From positions 1-64,000 of the forward strand of contig JAOTOL010001166.1 in assembly GCA_034440575.1 (NCBI GenBank): a DNA stretch of 64,000 nucleotides. Direction: 5' to 3'. The position numbers were made by a program, and so were the translations under genes. The notes beneath the pieces were generated by a model. The model was not told the origin of the DNA and made no database searches. It was given only the letters and a program-made list of their open reading frames with translations. The DNA comes from Imbricaverruca yamaguchii (taxonomy: Eukaryota; Arthropoda; Thecostraca; Neoverrucidae). Positions 24,736 through 37,124 of the stretch are shown here, in pieces. Within the stretch, counting starts at the first letter, position 1; the number at the start of each line of letters is the position of its first letter.

Positions 24736-25086
24736 CTGCGTTGGACGCTGGTCAATCATACTGTCTCGGTCTGTTGTCAATCGAGCCCGGGAAACCCAAC
24801 ACTCGCACCCCTCACTGCTCTCACTGCCCTCGCTCCTCCGAATTCCCAGTCTGAGCCGATGGGTGACATCGCCACGTGCCCCGTCGTTCACGTGCGATAC
24901 ACGTGATCCACGTGTATGGGAGCAGGGTCCATGCTGAGGTGGTGACCGTGTTGCATTAACACTGAACTCACCATCGGAGCGGAATATTCCGATTCAACGA
25001 CATATGTTCAGCCCACGCTTATCCTGCCATACTCTAATTGACGTAGCCCAGCCAGCTGACTGAATCCCGTTCCAGACGGAATTCGA

Positions 25087-25180
25087 TTGGCAAAAATTAC
25101 CAGCGCTATGTGGGACTCGAACCCACGCCGCACCGCGCACGGTTCACCTGTCGAGCGCCCTACCACGTCACTACCTGGGA
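25087..25180 (-). mobile_element. tRNA-like sequence, probably SINE remnant
   Basis: On the minus strand a perfect T-arm (GTGGG TTCGAGT CCCAC) and a box A-like TAGTGACGTGGTAGGGCG are present. The acceptor stem and anticodon arm do not pair well, so this is not a convincing functional tRNA. Confidence 0.4.
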
Positions 25181-26216
25181 CTAAGTCACGAAACACTGAG
25201 CACACTCTTGGACCAGACCGATGCATTTGGTCCATGCATATGTCTCAGCTATCTCTGGAGTGATCAAAATATCAACAAAGCCAACAAGTAAAATGAATCT
25301 GCACAAAAGGTCATACGATTGAAGGCAAGGTTACGCAAACGGCAGGCTATGACCTTGGCAGCAAACTACTGTCATCACCGTATTTATTACCGAATTATCA
25401 ACTGGTCAAGAGAATCTCGTACAGTTTGTCTTCTTAAGGCGGCGACCAACATAAATGTTATGGAACAAATAACGCTTTCGGCGCGTTTAGCGCGTCGAAA
25501 ATGTTCCGATTTCCGTCGTAAAAATTTTCACTCTCCAAAATCTCCATAATCTCCAGATAAACGGGGCCGTGTCCTCGTCCTTTGACTGGGTCTCTGATCT
25601 TGTGTCGCTGGTTATGCACGTCACATTTTCAGGTCGGGTGAGGCGTCGTTCACGTCGGTACGGTTCTTAAGCTTCTTCCTGGCGGCGCTTCAGTGAAAAG
25701 TCTCCTCTTGGACATGACAAGGCAGCTTTCATGCTGAAAATAATACTTCACAGCAGTGTAGCAGAGCTGTTAGAAGCTGTGAATGTGAGCAGCTTTAGAT
25801 ACGGTGAAGCCATTGCCCGCGATGTCAAGCATGAATAAGATAAACGAAGGCACAGGTCAACATAGACACACGGTCGTAGGACAGGGCAGATGACGTGGCG
25901 AGTGCTTGGATATCGGCGGCATTCCTTTGAAGAGTGTATTGCGCGACCTTCGCAACCTAATTGCATTACCTATGGTATATTTTAATCACTGCAATACCTG
26001 CATACTCAGACTCAGCCCCCTCCTCACACCGCCTGTGCCCACCCCTTGCAAGTGTTCAAGTTCTAAGTTTGGAATACTTCGTTCAACGGCCTTACAATAG
26101 TTGCTGCCACTGATGTTGATTTATTTTTTAATTGGTAGCTAAGTATGTGAAGACAATGGGCAAACAAAAATGCATTGGGAGCACACTCCATAGGCTCCCA
26201 TGTAAAAAGCTGAATT

Positions 26217-26290
26217 TATGTGAGGGGCAAAGCCAACATCGAGGGGACAGGTGCCCCCTCGAAGGTACATGAAACAACATCCCTGGTTGT
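26217..26290. repeat. dispersed repeat, copy 2
   Basis: Second copy of the repeat at 23494-23562, with ATGAAACAACATC at its end. Confidence 0.5.
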
Positions 26291-26671
26291 GACCAAATTC
26301 GGCAACAATATCTTAAATAAACTCGAAGAAACAGATTAAGGAAAACAAACTAAAAGAAACGAGGACTGTCACACATGCCATTCAAACAAGTTGCTTGCAG
26401 ACGCTCTTGAGTCAGGTACACTTTCGAAACTAGCTAATAAGTTTCCAAATATCCCGTAATTGCTCATGTAGCACGATAATTCATCAGTGAGCCAACTACA
26501 TGAACTAAAAACCGTGATAAAACTGCATTCTATACTTTTCTGGAAGCACGAGCCGAAGCTGTTTCGCACGTAACTGCATATGTGACAGATCATTGGTCAC
26601 ACCAGGTCAAGGCAGATCATCATTGTCAATAATTGGTAGTTCTGTCATATTGCACTGCCTCACTTACTAAG

Positions 26672-26727
26672 TTGGTTGGTTTTTTGGGCTTAGGGGCGCA
26701 TCGACTGCTTCGGTCATACAGCGCCCA
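26672..26727 (-). mobile_element. micro hairpin retroelement (about 55 bp) with TSD
   Basis: In retroposition orientation (minus strand) the element runs from GGGCGCTGTATGACC through GTCGATGCGCCCC to AAGCCCAA and an AACCAACC tail. GGGCGC and GCGCCC form a terminal hairpin. Direct repeats CACTTACTAAG flank this copy. There is no A-tail and no Pol III box that I can see. The AACCAACC tail is shared with SINE-B. Confidence 0.75.
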
Positions 26728-27314
26728 TCACTTACTAAGTTCTAGTCTGGTCTAGCAATGCTAGTAACATCTTCTAACTTTTACTTGCTGCTGTAAAAAA
26801 CTTCAAAATTGCACCGCCGCACTGCCGAGGAAAACTCATACACTCATAAAAGCAATTAAGACGAATACATAAAACAATCTAGCAAAAGTAAAGCATGCTG
26901 CAAGCAACTCGTTTTTCCACTTCGTCCTGTACAATACTGGCCGCCAGCTCGTGGATATTCTGGCGAGAAAGTGCGACGCATCGCAATGCAATGTGAACGA
27001 CAGAAATGCAAAAAGGCATATTGGATAAACCTCAGATAATATTGTTCCACAACACATTGAAGCAGTGTGTACAGTCGGGAGCGGATATCGCTAGGCTTCG
27101 AGGAAAACAGCAGCCTCGATAGTACTTCACGGGGGGAGGTAGCTAAATAGCGATATTTACATTCCACAAGTGGCAGTGGAACGCCACTCAATAACTTTTC
27201 ACAAGCTCCATCGAAAGTGCTATTGCGGGCGATGGCGATGTCGGAGTGGGTAAATGCCCGTGTCAATAGCACAAAAAGACACGGGCGCGGCAAACAAAGC
27301 ATCAGGAGAAGACG

Positions 27315-27745
27315 AGTATGGTGGTAGCAGGACAGCACAGACAGTCAGGGATAGGCGGAGTATGACGGTAGCAGCTTACCTCAGGCATTCAGGGAAAGGC
27401 AGGGTGTGGGTACGCCATTTATGGAATACGTGACTTTTATTCCGTAGCTGCAGCTTTTCCTTCGTTCAGTCTTCTCCGTCGAGTAAGAAATTCCCGTGGA
27501 AGTATTGACTGTAATTATTTTTAAGCAGATTCAGCAAACGCCTTAATAAAAAGAGGAAATTCTGTGGATATTTTACTTCATTACCTGTCCACAAAACGCA
27601 TAAAAACACTGGCAGCATACCTCAGCCACAGTCAGGAAAGAGGGTATGGTGGCAGTGTCCTGCCTTACTCTAAGCAGTCAGAGAAAGGCGGGGCATGGCG
27701 GTGGCAGTATACCTCAGACAGTCAGGGAAAGGCAGCAGGCTGCTG
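27315..27745. repeat. diverged minisatellite, CAGTCAGGGAAAGGCGG unit
   Basis: Units of about 45-55 bp contain GTATGGTGGCAG and CCTCAGACAGTCAGGGAAAGGC. The array is interrupted at about 27410-27600. Confidence 0.65.
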
Positions 27746-28309
27746 CTTGCGCAAACATGGTCGGATCCAGGAATGTCCATGGGGAGGAGACACCTTGTTC
27801 TCGTGTTTTGCCTTTTCCTTTGAAATGGGCGCTTTTGCCGCAAACATCTGTTGAGCGGGGATGGGGGTTGCACGTGAGCCTCCCTGATTGGACGTCATCT
27901 CTCCATGGTGAGGGGGGGGTACATACCCGCAGTGCTGCCCTGCATCCGGCTCTGTCGTGGCTCTCACGCTGGTGCGTGCTCCGATAGAATCGCCGAGTAT
28001 GCAGGGAAGGCATCGGATCGATGTCAGCACATCCACTAAAAAGCAGATTTCTCTGCGCAAAGGCACGAGAAGAAAAGGTGCCAAGGCGAAAAGCTGCCAA
28101 GGCGTTTAGTCAGCCGACTCGGTGTTCCCCCTCCCCACACACGCTCTGGTAGCGATGGTTCAGGGCTGCACTAAGGGTGCATGTTGTGTTTCACACATCC
28201 GACGCGAATGCAATCGTATTTTGGCTGGCGGAAGACGGTGGCCCCGTGGGCCTCCTGGTACTGCCACGGCGCGATCGATATAATGGATTATTGCGGCTTC
28301 TTTGTTTGT

Positions 28310-28440
28310 TGTTTGTTTGTTTGTTTACTGGGTGGGTCACGACGCACGATCACGGCTAGCGGCGCCGCCCGCGCCGCTTCCCGCGTGGGCCGCGGGGATT
28401 CTTGAGGCTTGGAGCGAGTCTGAGCTCCCAGGCGGCCCCC
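28310..28440 (-). mobile_element. SINE-A fragment
   Basis: 3' part and body of SINE-A, GC-shifted, preceded by a (TTTG)n tract corresponding to its tail. The tRNA head is lost. Confidence 0.7.
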
Positions 28441-28917
28441 AGCAAGCTACGAAGCACAAGGTCGAAAAAGCCCACGTCTTGTTCTCATGAGACTCGTAGT
28501 GAAAACGGGCGGGTGCGCCTCCAACTACATGCCTGACATTATTGACAATGAAACAGCACGAAGGGCGAAGACTCCTTAAATATAAATTACTTTGGAGATG
28601 TAACTTCAATATCTTTCATAACAGTATTTGCCAATAATCGAAGCCAAATCTTGTATAATACCTATTAATGTTTAGCTCCAGCAAATGGATCCGACCCCAT
28701 CACCTATAAACTTTCAAGGATCGGGCATTCCAGCTCTTTGGGAGCGGTTGAGCTTCACTCATCGATAGGTGTGGGCCATGCATAAATCAAATATGTTCAC
28801 TATCCTACCGACTTTTTGTAACAAGTAACATCCACACTGTCGCATTAGCAGGGACATGCACGACGTGACGAAACGCTTTGAGTGAGAGCTTCGCTGATTA
28901 CGACCTCTTCCCGAAGG

Positions 28918-29078
28918 GGGGGACGAGTAGTCTAGGGGTAAGTTGCTCGTCTCACAATCGAAAGGTTGTGGGTTCGAGTCTCACCTGTAGCTACTCTTCG
29001 CCCGCGACCAATCGGCGTGATAGATTGGCGACGCTACATGACTCAACGGTCGATGTGTCGTATAACCAATAACCAACC
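28918..29078 (+). mobile_element. SINE-B, tRNA-Val-like head, with TSD
   Basis: SINE-B has a head resembling tRNA-Val(CAC): TAGTCTAGGGGTAAGTTG, TCTCACAATCGAAAGG and box B GGGTTCGAGTC. Its body has CGCCCGCGACCAATCGGCGTG and its tail GTGTCGTATAACCAATAACC. This copy is flanked by CGACCTCTTCCCGAA repeats. Confidence 0.92.
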
Positions 29079-29079
29079 G

Positions 29080-29595
29080 ACCTCTTCCCGAATGATTTTT
29101 GTGTAGCTAATGCAAACTTCCGGCTCCATCTTCATCACAGCCGTACTTTGACCTCCAGCAAATCGCAAGCATGGTACGAATGCAACGTCTGCTTCCCCTA
29201 CCAGACTTGTGCTCGACTCAAATATTTTTAGTCGACTTACGTGTGACTCATAGCTCTTGAGATCTGATTCGACTCGCGACTGAAACAGACTAACAGAAAT
29301 TTGAATCGATTCAGATCCGACTCAGTGGTAACCTACTCATGAGCCATATGATTCAGTGTGCACTGCCCACACACATGATATTTGAATGATGATGATGCCT
29401 CATGATTCGACTTATTTTTTTAGAAAGACGTGATTGAACTCACGACTCAAGATACATTTTTTGGGGAAAAGAATCGATTAAACTCATGACTCATCCAAAA
29501 ACGATTTATTCATGAGTCGATTATCGATTCAACTCGAGTCGAGCACAAGTCTGCCTCCTACCTACATCTCGCCTAAACCACAGCCCCAACCACTG
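29080..29595. other. unassigned, GACTCATGA-rich
   Basis: 29215-29550 has many diverged copies of TCGACTCATGACTC-like words, probably a decayed simple repeat. No coding signal. Confidence 0.4.
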
Positions 29596-29599
29596 ACAG

Positions 29600-32500
29600 T
29601 GTCTGGAGGATACGTCACTTCCTCCCACCCGGCCCACACCCCTCGCCTACACCCAGCCCCAACCACAGGCAGCGTCTGGGGATACGTCACTTCCTCCGCC
29701 CACACCTCGCCACCCGGCCAACCACAGGCGTGTCTGGGGTTACGTCACTTCCCCCTGCCCACACCCTGCCTACCCCGGCCCCAGCCGCGGGTGTGGAGGC
29801 GTCTTCCCCGCCCCTCACCCCGGCCCCGCCCAGGCGTGTCTGGGGTCCGTCCTCCCCGGCCCCACACCCCGGCCCCAGCCGCAGGCGGGTCTGGAGGTCA
29901 CGTCACTCCTCCTGCCCCCCCGGCCCCAGCCACAGGCGGTGTCTGGAGGTCACGTCACTTCCTCCTGCCCACACACCCCGGCCCCAGCCACAGGCAGTGT
30001 CTGGAGGTCACGTCACTTCCTCCTGCCCACACACCCCGGCCCCAGCCGCAGGCAGCAGTGTCTGGAGGTCACGTCACTTCCTCCTGCCCACCCTCGCCTA
30101 CACCCCGGCCCCAGCCCGGGCGTGTCTGGGGGTCGCCACTCCCCGCCCCCTCGCCTCCCCGCCCCCGGCGTGCTGGGGTCACGTCACTCCTCCTGCCCCC
30201 CGGCCCCAGCCCGGCGTGTCTGGAGGTCACGTCACTCCTCCTGCCCCACCCCGGCCCCAGCCCAGGCAGTGTCTGGAGGTCACGTCACTTCCCCTGCCCA
30301 CACACCTGCCTAACCCCGGCCCCAGCCACAGGCGGTGTCTGGAGGTCACGTCACTTCCTCCTGCCCACACACCCCGGCCCCAGCCACAGGCGTGTCTGAG
30401 GTCACGTCACTTCCCCCTGCCCCACCCCCGGCCCCGCCACAGGGGTGTTGGGTCGTCCCCCCCTGCCCCCCCCCGCCGGGCGTGCCCCGCCCCGGCCCGC
30501 CACAGGCGTGTCTGGGGTCACGTCACCCTCCTGCCCCCACCTCGCTCCCCGGCCCCAGCCGCAGGCGGTGTCTGGAGGTCACGTCACTTCCTCCTGCCCA
30601 CACACCTCGCCTACACCTCGGCCCAGCCACGGGCGTGTCTGGGGATACGCCACTTCCCCTGCCCACACCTCGCCCACCCCGGCCCACCCGGCGTGCTGGG
30701 TCGCCCCTCCGCCCCACCCCCCGGGGGCCCCGCCACGGCGTGTCTGGAGTCCGTCACTCCCTGCCCACACACCTCGCCTACCCCCGGCCCAGCCCGGCGG
30801 TGTCTGGAGGTCACGTCACCCTCCTGCCCAACCCCGGCCCCAGCCACAGGCAGTGTCTGGAGGTCACGTCACTCCCCTGCCCACACACCTCGCCTACACC
30901 CGGCCCCAGCCGCAGGCGAGCTGTAACCTTCCTCCCACCCCGCCCTACCCCTCGCCTACACCCCGGCCCTAGCCACAGGCAGTGTCTGGAGGTCACGTCA
31001 CTTCCTCCTGCCCACACACCCCGGCCCCAGCCACAGGCGTGTCTGGGCCGTCACTCCCCTGCCCACAACCCTCCCCGGCCCCAGCCCAGGCGGGTCTGGG
31101 TCGTCACTCCCCTGCCCACCCCCGGCCCGGGTGGGCCCCCGGGGGCCCCCCCCGGGGCTGGTCACGTCTCCTCCTGCCCCCTCCCCCGCCCTAGCCACAG
31201 GCGTGTCTGGAGGTCACGTCACTCCTCCTGCCCACACACCCCGGCCCCAGCCACAGGCGGTGTCTGGAGGTCACGTCACTTCCTCCTGCCCACACACCCC
31301 GGCCCCAGCCACAGGCGGTGTCTGGAGGTCACGTCACTTCCTCCTGCCCACACACCCCGGCCCTAGCCACAGGCGGTGTCTGGAGGTACGTCCTTCCTGC
31401 CCTACACCCCGGCCCCAGCCACAGGCAGTGTCTGGAGGTCACGTCACTTCCTCCTGCCCACACCCTCGCCTACACCCCGGCCCTAGCCCAGGCAGTGTCT
31501 GAGGTCACGTCACTTCCTCCTGCCCACACACCCCGGCCCCAGCCACAGGCGGTGTCTGGGGTCACGTCACTTCCCCTGCCCACCCTCCCCCCGCCCTAGC
31601 CACAGGCGGTCTGGAGGTCCGCCCCTCTGCCCACACCCCGGCCCCAGCCACAGGCGTGTCTGGAGGTCACGTCACTTCCTCCTGCCCACACACCCCGGCC
31701 CTAGCCACAGGCGGTGTCTGGAGGTCACGTCACTTCCTCCTGCCCACACCCCGGCCCCAGCCGCAGGCGGTGTCTGGAGGTCACGTCACTTCCTCCTGCC
31801 CACACACCTCGCCTACACCCCGGCCCCAGCCGCAGGCAGTGTCTGGAGGTCAGGTCACTTCCTCCTGCCCACACCCCGGCCCCAGCCACAGGCAGTGTCT
31901 GGAGGTCACGTCACTTCCTCCTGCCCACACCCCGGCCCCAGCCACAGGCAGTGTCTGGAGGTCGTCACTTCCTCCTGCCCACACCCCGGCCCCAGCCACA
32001 GGCAGTGTCTGGAGGTCACGTCACTTCCTCCTGCCCACACACCCCGGCCCCAGCCACAGGCAGTGTCTGGAGGTCACGTCACTTCCTCCTGCCCACACAC
32101 CTCGCCTACACCCCGGCCCCAGCCGCAGGCAGTGTCTGGAGGTCACGTCACTTCCTCCTGCCCACACACCCCGGCCCCAGCCACAGGCAGTGTCTGGAGG
32201 TCACGTCACTTCCTCCTGCCCACACACCCCGGCCCCAGCCACAGGCAGTGTCTGGAGGTCACGTCACTTCCTCCTGCCCACACACCCCGGCCCCAGCCAC
32301 AGGCAGTGTCTGGAGGTCAGGTCACTTCCTCCTGCACCTGCCTACACCCCGGCCCCAGCCACAGGCAGTGTCTGGAGGTCACGTCACTTCCTCCTGCCCA
32401 CACACCTCGCCTACACCCCAGCCCCAGCCACAGGCAGTGTCTGGAGGTCACGTCACTTCCTCCTGCGGCCACACCCCGGCCACAGCCACAGGCAGTGTCT

Positions 32501-32900
32501 GGAGGTCACGTCACTTCCTCCTGCCCACACACCCTGCCACCCGCCCCAGCCACAGGCAGTGTCTGGAGGTCACGTCACTCCTCCTGCCCCCACCCCGGCC
32601 CCAGCCACAGGCGGTCTGGAGGTCCGCCCCCCTGCCCCCCCCCCCCCAGCCCGGCGTGTCTGGGGTCCGCACTTCCTCCTGCCCCGGCCCCAGCCCAGGC
32701 GTGTCTGGAGGTCACGTCACTTCCTGCCCCCACCCCGGCCCCAGCCACAGGCAGTGTCTGGAGGTCACCCACTTCCTCCTCCCACACCCCCCAGTGTCTG
32801 GAGGTCACGTTACTTCCTCCGGCGGCCACTCACCCCAGGTTCCAACCACAGGCAGTGTCTGGAGGTCACGTCACTTCCTCCGGCGGCCACGCCCCGGCCG
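29600..32900. repeat. large minisatellite, 54-57 bp unit
   Basis: About 55-60 copies of a unit made of CACACCCCGGCCCCAGCC, ACAGGCAGTGTCTGGAGG and TCACGTCACTTCCTCCTGCC. The right half (31.2-32.6 kb) is homogeneous; the left half carries many deletions. Every unit contains ACGTCA next to CTTCCT. Long proline-rich open frames occur in all three plus frames and are not evidence of coding. The array stops next to the splice donor at 32922. Confidence 0.95.
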
Positions 32901-32922
32901 AGGGTCGGCGTGGCCCACTCAC

Positions 32923-32996
32923 CTTGGCGGCGAGTGCCGTCGTTGACGGCCGCAGATCGTCGGCCACGACGGTTCCGGCGCGGCTGGCCGACGCGA
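32923..32996 (-). CDS. candidate exon with consensus donor, unknown gene
   Basis: The minus strand reads ASASRAGTVVADDLRPST, then TALAAK, ending at CAAG with donor GTGAGT, a perfect 5' splice site. A possible acceptor GACGACGACAG lies at 32997, or an earlier ATG near 33092 may open the frame. The GC-rich surroundings and the large minisatellite immediately downstream of the donor match the pattern of the eEF2K introns. I do not recognise the peptide. Confidence 0.35.
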
Positions 32997-33165
32997 CTGT
33001 CGTCGTCACACGTCGGCGGCGACGCGTCGGCGGCGACGGGCGGCCGCGGCGCGCCGCCCCCGCCCGCCGGGCGTCACCTTTTTCCATCCGACGACATGTC
33101 CGGGCGGGGTGTGGGGGTGAGGGGCCGGACAAACAGCAATAACACGGCTAATATATAATATAATG

Positions 33166-33324
33166 CTGGCTATTGGTTTTACGACACATCAACCGTTGAT
33201 TCATGTAGCATCGCCAATCTCTCACGCCGATTGGTGGCGGGCGAAGAGTGGCGACAGGTGAGACTCGAACCCACAACCTTTCGATTGTGAGACGAGCAAC
33301 TTACCCCTAGGCTACTCGTCCCCA
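33166..33324 (-). mobile_element. SINE-B copy with TSD
   Basis: Complete reverse copy flanked by ATATAATATAATG on both sides. Confidence 0.9.
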
Positions 33325-33329
33325 TATAA

Positions 33330-33430
33330 TATAATGACTAGCACGGCTAGCAGGTCAGGCGGCACTGCTGGATGCAGGTGGGGAGGGGGAGAACATTTCG
33401 GTTGGATCTCCAAAGTGGATGATTTCAAAG

Positions 33431-33470
<40 letters not shown>

Positions 33471-34165
33471 TTATGCATATGCATATATATAGACAGATAG
33501 ATGGATAGATAGATAGATGGACAGATATCGCTGAACGATGAAAATATCTCACCACAGCTCTTGCATCACAGTTAGCCAAATTTGACGACTTAATTAGCTT
33601 TTCATTTGGATGTTTTCTCTCCAATAAGCTGGATCCGAATTACTGGACCAGCCGGTATCAGCTGGTGTACGTCTGCAGTTTCGCGCAGGACACTTTGTCC
33701 ATGCGCACCGCTCCAGTCGAAAACGAAGTTGGGCAAGCGTCAAATACAGCAAACAAACAAACAAACAAACGAACAAAAAACAAACACGGCAGGCGACAGC
33801 GCGCGAGGGCACGACGCACCGGGCGCCAAGACGCATCCGGCTGCAGTTGGCGCGAATTGGCGCCGTTGGCGCGAACTGGCGCCGCTGGCGTGCCAGACGG
33901 CGATGCGCCATTGACGCTTACGGACGTCGGCGCGCCCGACCCGGACGCTTTCCGGGCATATTTCGATTTTCCGTAATGTCTGCCGTTTACACTGGGCGTG
34001 AGCTTAATTGACATTGGATCTTCACCACCTCGGACTGCTCCTCCCCCCCCCCCCCACCTTCGCACTGTGTGCACTATAAACAGCTAAAGCTGTTTGCGTT
34101 GGCAAGCTGTGCAGAATCCGTCCAGCGGGAGGCGCCGGCGGGAACGTGGAACGAGCGGGGGCAAG
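33330..34165. other. unassigned, with microsatellites
   Basis: 33433-33515 has an (AT)n run and a GATA/GATG-type tetranucleotide tract. 33840-33900 has a short GGCGCGAA/TTGGCGC repeat. No gene is supported. Confidence 0.5.
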
Positions 34166-34169
34166 CGAT

Positions 34170-34467
34170 GCGCTGTATGGAACTGCGCTGCTGGATAGAG
34201 CTGCGGCGCTGCACGGAGCTGCGGCGCTGCATGGAGCTGCGGTGCTGCATGGAGCTGCGGTGCTGGATAGAGCTGCGGCGCTGGATGGAGCTGCGGTGCT
34301 GGATAGAGCTGCGGCGCTGCATGGAGCTGCGGTGCTGGATAGAGCTGCGGCGCTGCATGGAGCTGCGGTGCTGGATAGAGCTGCGGCGCTGCATGGAGCT
34401 GCGGTGCTGGATAGAGCTGCGGCGCTGCATGGAGCTGCGGTGCTGGATAGAGCTGCGGCGCTGCTCG
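34170..34467. repeat. minisatellite, 36 bp unit (two 18 bp halves)
   Basis: The unit GAGCTGCGGCGCTGCATG plus GAGCTGCGGTGCTGGATA is repeated about eight times with little divergence. Open frames appear in two plus and two minus frames. Confidence 0.9.
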
Positions 34468-35159
34468 TATAGGACCGGCGTGTAGGACGCACGGGACCGG
34501 GCGTTCTGCACACAGTCACAGTCGAAGGCAGCGAAATGCTTACCAACTACAACCAGCCGCCCTTGGCAAACCTACTGGACGGGTAGAGCGGCGCGCTGAG
34601 GGGAGGGGGAGGGGTGCCGCCAGAGCTTCGCCTATAAACAAGGTGCCTCGGAGGAAATCGAGATGAGGTTGGCAATGTCAGTTTGAAGAGCATACAGAGC
34701 AGAAACGCGAGACCACAATCACAACCGAAAAATTGCTCATCTTATGTGTGCTATGATGTGCTAAACAAATAAACAAACAAACCACCACCGTAAGAAAACA
34801 AGAAGCAGCATTCTTGCGATTGAACAATAAATGTCTCGCCATCAGGCCTTCTGCGAGTGTCGAAACGGCTTGTTTATGGCGTAGATAACCGTACATCATT
34901 TTATAGTGGTGAAGCACGCCTCGAGTCGTAATGCGAGTGCAGGAAACAGGACGCGAAAGACTGCGGGAAGAAGTCAAACGCGTGGCAGTCTGTTCGGCCC
35001 GGTTAGTAAGTTATTTGGGCTTTCGGGTGTTCCGACCAGACCAGGTCCTCAAGCCGTGCCAGTCACGTGAACTTCCGTGCTTCCTGCGCACACAAGGATA
35101 GTGAAGTAGCTCGGGCAGTGTCTCCTCTCGTGCTTGTACCCCACACTCTCCATACCTGG

Positions 35160-35250
35160 CACGGAGTATGGAGTTATACCCAGACTGTCCGTAATAGCCA
35201 TTGCACGTGGAGGGCATGCATCTTGAAATAATAATAATAATTTTGTTTTT
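35160..35250 (+). repeat. dispersed repeat with (AAT)n tail
   Basis: Partner of 18822-18885: GTCCGTAATAGCCATTGCAC, GGAGGGCATGC, then an AATAATAATAAT tail. Confidence 0.55.
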
Positions 35251-35259
35251 TTGTTAAAT

Positions 35260-37120
35260 AAACGAATTTGGCGCTGTTCCAGGGAATTCAATACCATGCT
35301 CGCAATATTTATATGCACAATATCGGAAAGGTCTCTTCACGGGCCTCTCCACCCACAAACATTGTCAATGTGCCAAGGTATGAAGGAGAAACGTGGAGTT
35401 TTCCAAGACAGAAACACGCCTACAAATCTGCCATAAAATCCTGACAGAAAGGTTCAGCTACCGGGTTCCCTACCCCAAAGTCGTCTTTCGTCCAACCACG
35501 TCAACTCTTCGCGTTAAACAGCAGCATGCATCGCCGACGTTATATTACACGGCACACATCAGAGAAACACGCTCGAATGTACAGAGAGAGCAGACGTGCG
35601 ATGGCGTCGGTGGTGCTTGGAGCACCTCGCGTCCCTCCACAGGGCGCCGCACAGCACCACGCAAGGTCAGTCCGGGAGCCAACCTGGTGGCACGCATCCA
35701 CCAGGGATACTCGGACCCTGGACCCCCGGGGGACCCTCGCACCCTCGCCCGCCCGACATCCCCTGCACCCGAGGACAACACAAATCAAACATGGGTAAAA
35801 AATTAAACCGCAGGCGCGGATATACCTCACGGGGATGTGCACACGCAATTGAAAACGCTACAGTTCAGTAAAATACAACGGACATTAAAATGGTCAGATA
35901 TCGCGTAACCCTCGCAGTGAGGGGAGGGGGTCATTTTGACCCCTCATAAGGGTTTTGTCTTGCCAACTCTAACCCGTGTAAGATATCGCTTTGAAGCTCG
36001 ACATACTTTCAGACAATTAATGAGGATATTGTGTCACGCAAATTGGGTGTCAGCCTGCTCAGACACCCTAGCTGTGGCGGGTCGACATTATGTCACGTCA
36101 TCTCAGCCAGGTATTTAGATGTGACCTGAAACCTTTTTTTCATAAACAAACCACAAGCCACAGTGAAAAGCGAAATAAGGGTATACAGACGAATGGCGAA
36201 GGAAAATCACGAAACATAAAATGCGAACTCAGGTCGGGTCGCTAGTAAAAATGTAAGTTCCAACTGAAAGTTATTTGCTGTATAGCTTCGTAGCCACTAA
36301 ACATTTTCAGAAAACCCGGAATGCACGTGGTCGCAAAATATGCTCCATAAACGCACTAAATGCCTCATGTTATTATTTGGTCACGCCACTGAGATATGAC
36401 TTTCACGCCAGCGAGATAAGACTTTCGCGCCACTGAACTACAAGGTTAAAGGGTGCAGCTACATAATTCCGCCTACCGCACTCCCCTACCGTGCGCAGAA
36501 CACATGTTTGTACGGGGTTCGAAATTCCCCTCCCGTCGCACTGCGAGGGTTCGGAGGTTATCTCTCGCCGCGCGGGCGTTAAAGGGGCGGCTCGGCGGCA
36601 CTGTCACACCAGGCAGCGCAGAACGGACAATATTCACAATCGGGGCTGCATACTCACGAGAACAGCATTCGGCTACTGCCGCCGGCTACAACACCCCGCC
36701 GCGCACAGCAACGGGAACAAAGCTAGCGCAGAGGGCATGCCCACGCCGGTTTTTAGTTTTGAACTTTTTTTGTACATTTTCCAGCCTACAGCCAGTTCAC
36801 GTCACGAATGAGCACCACTTCGACACTCGCTCCGTCCCTCCACGCCGTGTCCGGCGCTTGACACTCGCACAGCCCGACCTCTGAGAGAAGAACGAACACA
36901 CGCGTGGCGCGTCCACACCGGCGTCACACAACACGCCGTAACGCGGCGCGTCACACGAGCCCTCCGACCCGACACAGAGCCGAAGTGACGCCGCCAGAAT
37001 AAAGTACGCCCGGCGCAGACGTCAGGCCGCCGTGCAGCTCCCGACCCGCGGGCCGGGGCTGCTCCGCCGCCGGCGCCGCGGGTCTCGCCACAGCTGAGCA
37101 CAGGTCACTCACGGCGGCCG
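35260..37120. other. unassigned DNA
   Basis: 36480-37110 is GC-rich with open minus-strand frames but no domain I recognise. No mobile element identified. Confidence 0.35.
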
Positions 37121-37124
37121 CACA

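Noticed and set aside
28918..28995. Possible tRNA-Val(CAC) gene
   Set aside because: It recurs with the same 3' body and TSDs at several sites. It is the head of SINE-B.
29512..33158. Long proline-rich open frames (up to 500 codons) over the large array
   Set aside because: Open in all three plus frames with frequent 1-2 bp deletions between units. This is a repeat artefact, not a protein.
34022..34546. 174-codon Ala/Ser-rich minus-strand frame
   Set aside because: Produced by the 36 bp repeat; four frames are open and there is no homology.
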